From: Ampullaceana balthica
Lineage: Eukaryota; Mollusca; Gastropoda; Lymnaeidae
DNA length: 64,000 nucleotides
Assembly: GCA_944989445.1 (NCBI GenBank)
Contig: CALYLW010000042.1
Location: 729,242-793,241 of the forward strand
Direction of reading: 5' to 3'
Shown piece by piece: positions 58,491 through 64,000 of the stretch. Numbering within the stretch: position 1 is the first letter of the stretch; every line of letters begins with the position of its first letter. The position numbers and the translations under genes were made by a program. The notes below the pieces were generated by a model. That model had not been told where the DNA came from, ran no database searches, and saw only the letters and a list, made by a program, of their open reading frames with translations.

Positions 58491-60816
58491 TTATATATTT
58501 ATAGAAGTCATCAACTGCGTATTGAATTTCAATCGTAAAATACTCAACGCTATTTTTTAAAAAGAAATATCTATCGCAGATAATGAAACGAAACACACAA
58601 AAAAACTGTATTGGTAAACAAGAAGAAATTGAACGGTTTAGACTAATCCTGAAGGATGTTGCTACAATTGATCTGGTATGGGGCAGTTCTTTCGATCCGC
58701 TGTGAAGTGTGCACGCAGTGAACAGAACTCCTCTAGCAGTGAAGATGATGAGTACATTTTCTCAGGGTGCGCGCGCTGCGATGCACGGGTAGATGCCTCT
58801 GAGAACTGCTTCCAGGTTCAAATGAACACATCAGGTTATAAATAGAATCGGATCTCGTTGTTTTGAAAATAAACAAACCCATGTGACGTCACTGAATGAG
58901 GAATCGGCTAATTATTATTATTAGTATTGAGGGAGTAAATCGAGCATTCTAGGACAAAGTGATTAACTGCATCGTCATTTGTTGCTGTTTCAGAGGAGTG
59001 TCGATTCTGTTTCTGCAACACACAAGAGAATGTTGGTTTCCGATTGGTGATGATAAAAGTAGGCAGCTAAGAACTTAGTTGGAAATATTACATGTAATGT
59101 AATTTGATATCCCAACAGAAGCACCGTATATATAAATATAATGAACTATTATAGCGAAGTTTTCAGTTACCATTACAAATATGTGGCATTTGGAAACTGC
59201 GTGGAGTCTGTTATTAGACTTTTTGCTAATTTTCTCCTCCTTCAGACAGTGATTATCTGATCCAGTTTTAATTTATAAGACAAGAAAAAAAATCCCGTTA
59301 AATTCAATATATATTATATTATAAGCTTTATAGATTTTAATTTTCTTTCTTATCCTTATAATTTATAGATCCTAGGGATAAAAATTGCCATCAACATTTA
59401 TATTATGGTTCGCAAATATCCCGGAATACTCAAATTCTTATGCAGACAAAGATGTACAAAGAGTTAATTTCATTTTTTTAAAGTTTTCCCACTACAGAAA
59501 AAGGGTTAAGTCCTGAAAATTAAATCATTCCCCAATGGCACAAATTGTTTAGGAAGTTTGAACATTATTTTGTTTACATTGACATTTGATTTATCTTTGT
59601 TCTCGTTTACTTAAAAGGCGTAAAATTATTTCAGACCTATTTAGTGACTACTTAGGTCTAATACCCACACCCACTTTTTACAGTACAAAAACACACATAC
59701 ACACACATTTAAAAAAAATAAAACAGCATAGCAGCAATTTAAAATAATTTTTTTTTATGGAAAACAGAAATTCTGCAAAGTGATCGTGAGAGTTGTTTTT
59801 TTAAAGATCATCTCAACGCCGTATCATCTGAAGACTGCAAAACATTTTCCACCCCCACCCCCCAAATTACAATTTTTATTTAACTGTAGAAATAACCATA
59901 CTTTAGCTTTTTACAGCGAAATCTTCCTCGCTTACAGAGACTGCCAGGAGCACGATAAAAGGCAACATTGAAACACAAATGTAAACTAAAAATCCCCCAA
60001 AGTTGAAGAAAAAAAATAAATTAAAAAATTTCTGATAAAAAAGATTTCAAACAACAAGTATGACCGTTGGCCAGTGAACCATTTTTTATCTGACCACTGA
60101 CCACTGCTGCCCCGGTATCCTCCAACTCAACCCATGTTAAGACTTTTAACTGAAGGCTGAACTGAAGAACACGGACCTGACAGAAGTTTGGAATTTAAGT
60201 TAACTAAACACACATGTGTGTTCAGGTCATACGCTAATTACTTTATCTAAAGAAAACTTTGCAATTTACGTCTTTTGGTCAAAATAGCTTTTCTTAATAA
60301 AAAAAAATAATTTTAAAAAAATAATAATAAAAAAATGGATACAGCATTGATTTCGAATTATTTCCAAGATTTACTTCCGAGCTACGTTTACGTATAGTTC
60401 CAATTTTATTTATTTATTTTTTTTTACTAAAGATTTTCACGATAACTTGTTCCAGGTGTCTATAGATTCTAAATGTCATTGTAGTTATTATCGACTGGTT
60501 CAATATTTTTGATTAAACTTTCACACTAAAAAGAAGCACAAAAAAGACCCACCCCCAAATAAAATAAAAATTATACGCAACAAAATATTAGCAAAAACTC
60601 AGTATACAATACAAAAAAGGAAAAATGTTTTGATTAGGGGGGGTGGGGTGGGGGTGGGGGCTAACTTCAGAGACTGAGTGGTGAAAATCTTGACCTGATG
60701 GAGGTGACGTTGACCCGAGTAGGCCTATAGGCCACTGGGTGTACTCATTCTGTCACCCATGGAACTCATATGTACAACAAGGGCGCCCCCCCCCCGCAAT
60801 AAACACACGAGGTACA
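58491..60816. other. Unassigned AT-rich sequence
   Basis: No exon, element or RNA was recognised. A G-rich run lies near 60640-60660. Confidence 0.4.
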
Positions 60817-61025
60817 GGAGCGGCCTTTGGGGGTGGCAGCTGGGGCAATCGTACCAGGCCCCGCGCTTATGGGGGGCGCCGCGTTTCAGACTTGAGACTA
60901 TATTTTAGTAACAAAAAGCCTGCAGATATTGTACTGCTGAGTTTAGGCAAGAATTGATCTAATCTAGGGTGCCCCGCGTGTGTCATTGTTGCCCCAGGTC
61001 TCGCGCGTACCTAACGCCGCCTCTG
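60817..61025. mobile_element. GC-rich inverted-repeat element (MITE-like)
   Basis: The left arm caggagcggcctttgggggt, then agctggggcaatcgtaccag, pairs imperfectly with the right arm ttgttgccccaggtctcgcg, then tacctaacgccgcctctg. Flanks acgaggta and acgaagtc match poorly. Confidence 0.5.
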
Positions 61026-61534
61026 ACGAAGTCATTGGTACTATAGGCTATAAGTTTAATTTACTCATGTTTTACTTGTGGCTTTTTCAAGGGCGTGGTC
61101 TGTTACCCTAACAAACATCTTGCCTTTCAAGGGGTTTGAAAATTAAACATCTTTCAACATGAATGATACGAGCACTTATAAGTCTAGGTAACATAAATAC
61201 ATTAAATTAAATTAACATTACATAACACAGTCTTTTCCCCAACGAATGTTAAACTCATTCAAAATTTAGATAATTTCCTTTCGGTAATAATTAGCCGGTC
61301 AATATAACGCTAAAAAAATATCGCACAGATCTCCGATTTGCACGCATTGAATTCTATAATGCGTAATCTTTTATTTTGTTTTATGTAACTGTAAATAAAG
61401 ATTTAATGCATTATCGGTGTTTAAAGGCTGGGACATTAAAATAAAATATAGTTTCAGCCCCGGGGTAGGGGCGGTTTGTGAAATATATGTCGTGTCAACC
61501 TGGGTGGGGCAAGGTAGCATTCATTAGGATTTGC
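61026..61534. other. Unassigned AT-rich sequence
   Basis: Nothing recognised between the inverted-repeat element and the 27-bp array. Confidence 0.4.
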
Positions 61535-62178
61535 ATACAGTGCGTAACTTGAATGATTTGCATACAGTGCGTAACTTGAATGATTTGCATACAGTGCGTA
61601 ACTTGAATGATTTGCATACAGTGAGTAACTTGAATGATTTGTATACAGTGCGTAACTTGAATGATTTGTATACAGTGCGTTCCTTGAATGATTTGCATAC
61701 AGTGCGTAACTTGAATGATTTGTATACAGTGCGTAACTTGAATGATTTGTATACAGTGCGTAACTTGAATGATTTGTATACAGTGCGTAACTTGAATGAT
61801 TTGTATACAGTGCGTAACTTGAATGATTTGTATACAGTGCGTAACTTGAATGATTTGTATACAGTGCGTAACTTGAATGATTTGTATACAGTGCGTAACT
61901 TGAATGATTTGTATACAGTGCGTACTTGAATGATTTGTATACAGTGCGTAACTTGAATGATTTGCATACAGTGCGTAACTTGAATGATTTGTATACAGTG
62001 CGTAACTTGAATGATTTGTATACAGTGCGTAACTTGAATGATTTGTATACAGTGCGTAACTTGAATGATTTGTATACAGTGCGTAACTTGAATGATTTGT
62101 ATACAGTGCGTAACTTGAATGATTTGTATACAGTGCGTAACTTGAATGATTTGTATACAGTGAGTAACTTGAATGTAA
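61535..62178. repeat. 27-bp minisatellite, about 24 copies
   Basis: The unit is tgtatacagtgcgtaacttg followed by aatgatt. The first copies carry tgcatacag. One unit near 61921 is 2 bp shorter. Open frames on both strands are artefacts of a stop-free unit. Confidence 0.96.
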
Positions 62179-62579
62179 TTCAGATTACGCAGATGATCAT
62201 GAGTTTCTCGCGCTAGCCTGTCCTTCTCTTGATTAGTTATGTCTGGTTAATGTATTTTGGTCAAACAGTGACATCTCTATCAGATATTTGTGTACTAAGA
62301 TTGCTCTCTTGTTTATTTACATTTAATAACAACCGTGGACATTTTTAAAAAAAAATCATTTTATATTTCTCTATATACCGCGCTTTACAGATATACGTTT
62401 CCAACAACTTGAGTAAAGACATTGCAATTTCAATCTTCCTATACAGAGTTACATACACAATATTATATAAAAATGTCAAGACGTGGTTGTATATCCGTCA
62501 TAGACTGGTAGTTGAATGGAGAAACATCAGCGCACGTCATCGCCTGTCCTCCAAAAGTGGTCACGAAACGGAGGGCGTG
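62179..62579. other. Unassigned sequence
   Basis: No feature was noticed. Confidence 0.4.
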
Positions 62580-62785
62580 AAATAAGATTTTATTATAAAA
62601 ATTGTTTTTGTTTTGTTTTTCTTCGAAGTTATTAAAAATTCCATTCTTCCGCCCCCTGTCCCCACCTTATTGTTATCTCCATTTTTTTTTCATTTAAAAG
62701 GGGCAGGAGAATGGAATTTTTTAATAATAACTTCGAAGAAAAACAAAACAAAAACAATTATAATAAAATCTTATTTCACTCCTCA
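62580..62785. mobile_element. Foldback (long inverted repeat) element
   Basis: The left arm (about 62580-62655: gaaataagattttattataa ... ttcttcgaagttatt ... ccattcttccgcccc) is followed after about 40 bp by its near-exact inverse (about 62698-62782: ggggcaggagaatgg ... aataacttcgaagaa ... cttatttc). A MITE or foldback transposon is likely; no coding sequence. Confidence 0.8.
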
Positions 62786-62955
62786 AGGGCATAAGGGATT
62801 TTTACATGAAGAAAACCAAAACAAACTATTAACAAATTCGAGAAATACTCTTCCTTACACCAAAAAAAAAGCGAAACAAAACGGTAATTTCTGTTATGAA
62901 ATCTAATTTCCAAACCGCTAAAATTGATTGCTGAGAAAACAACAGTGCTGCTTGT

Positions 62956-63039
62956 CATGATTCAATATTTCAGTTTATTGGAGGAGCGCTCTCCTGTCAT
63001 GATTCAATGTTTCAGTTTATTGGAGGAGCGCTCTCCTGT
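62956..63039. repeat. 42-bp direct duplication
   Basis: tcatgattcaatatttcagt followed by ttattggaggagcgctctcctg occurs twice in tandem with one difference. Confidence 0.9.
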
Positions 63040-64000
63040 CACGCTTGAACGGCTTCTGGGGACCGTGACGGACTCGCTCGAGATACTCACCTATCATTTC
63101 CTGGTCGTGTGATAAGCCGCGTGTTGTCATCCGTGTTGGGTTGAGTCCAATTGTCCTGCAGGGAGTGGCAGATACTCACACTGAGCAGCAACCGTGACCA
63201 TCACCGTGAGAGTTATGACGTCATGCGGAGGATGAGGGATGAAAGGAGTGAATCCAATTAGAAAGTTGTCACTAAATGTTCAAGAACACAGACATTGATT
63301 CGTTAGTGCAGGAATAGTGACACTTTTTCTAGGGATAAAATATTCATACGGTTTCATGTTCCCATGTATTGCTCTTAACGTTAAACTTTAACATCATTTA
63401 ACATTATTACAAGTTATGAAATTAGAACATTGATATGACTTTAAGACACAGTGTACGTATATGGCCCGATGTCCAATACTGGTCATTTAGTAGCAGGGTT
63501 TCTTTTGCTGAAGTGACTTATTCCTGTATAGTCCTGTCTCATTCGTTGTTGTGTTCCTTTGTTATTCAACACGGGTAAGAATATTTTGTTTCATGAAAAC
63601 GTTTTGAATTTTTGTACAAACCTACTCTTTAACTCGAATTGCTGACCTGGGAGACAGGTGACGTCATCACCGAATCCTGACAAATTAATGAACGCGGCGC
63701 GCCCGTTGAGACGGCAAATGTCAGCGGCAAACTCCCGTTTCCCGCGTCTTTTGCCGTAAGTAAATATCGGAGCAGAAGATTACAGCAATTAGAGTTGTCT
63801 TTCTTGTTCGCTTATCATCACCTTTGTCCTTTCAACTTGTTTGTGGTTTCCTGCCCTGTTCCCCCCCCCCTCTCTCTCCTCACTTCTCCATCTAATCGCT
63901 GCTCACAAGAAAAGGGGAGCTAAACTGGAAGTTCATATTTGTCTGATCGTTAACCCCCCCCCCTTTTCGCTCTGCGCTGCAACACCCTCTCCCACCCCCT
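63040..64000. other. Right edge: mixed-composition sequence with a possible first exon
   Basis: Plus strand: an ATG at 63688 opens a CpG-rich frame (MNAARPLRRQ...) that meets a good donor, gcc|gtaagt, at 63756. Minus strand: a short frame MVTVAAQ near 63204 meets gtgagt. Neither has domain support. Long C-runs occur at 63860 and 63955. Confidence 0.2.

Overview
The window looks like repeat-rich animal DNA. The only well-supported cellular gene is an intron-rich gene on the minus strand of the first 14.5 kb. It encodes a secreted protein with a signal peptide, a von Willebrand factor A (VWA) domain, a Thr/Ser/Gln-rich tandem repeat and at least two peritrophin-A/ChtBD2 chitin-binding domains. 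This order (VWA then ChtBD2) is that of the molluscan shell-matrix proteins Pif and BMSP, so a mollusc is the best guess. The species call is inference; no bacterial, organellar or viral gene was recognised.

Layout. 1-14457 (minus): eight exons, rebuilt by hand from splice signals and reading-frame phase, with the start codon at 14457 and the 3' end beyond position 1. The introns hold two large copies of a DNA transposon family (484-2168 and 5832-8006), a tandem pair of an unknown 0.5-kb dispersed repeat, and several minisatellites. One minisatellite repeats the end of exon 1 together with its 5' splice site ten times. 14458-23980: tandem arrays upstream of the gene, then AT-rich DNA with short hAT-like elements, several with 8-bp target duplications. 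23984-29131: a (TTGTTATATGTG)n satellite interrupted by a 5'-truncated, frameshifted LINE. 29132-50550: a mosaic of MITEs, hAT-like elements (one with a BED zinc-finger remnant disrupted by another MITE), about a dozen minisatellites and tRNA-like SINE heads. 51588-55122: two adjoining large arrays (31-bp and 42-bp units), the first with a higher-order duplication. 55123-64000: mostly unassigned sequence with a 27-bp array, a foldback element and a weak candidate first exon near the right edge.

About a quarter of the window is tandem repeat (summed by eye). Many long open frames are artefacts of repeat units that lack stop codons. Apart from the VWA/ChtBD2 gene, the LINE and the BED remnant, I see no convincing protein-coding sequence.
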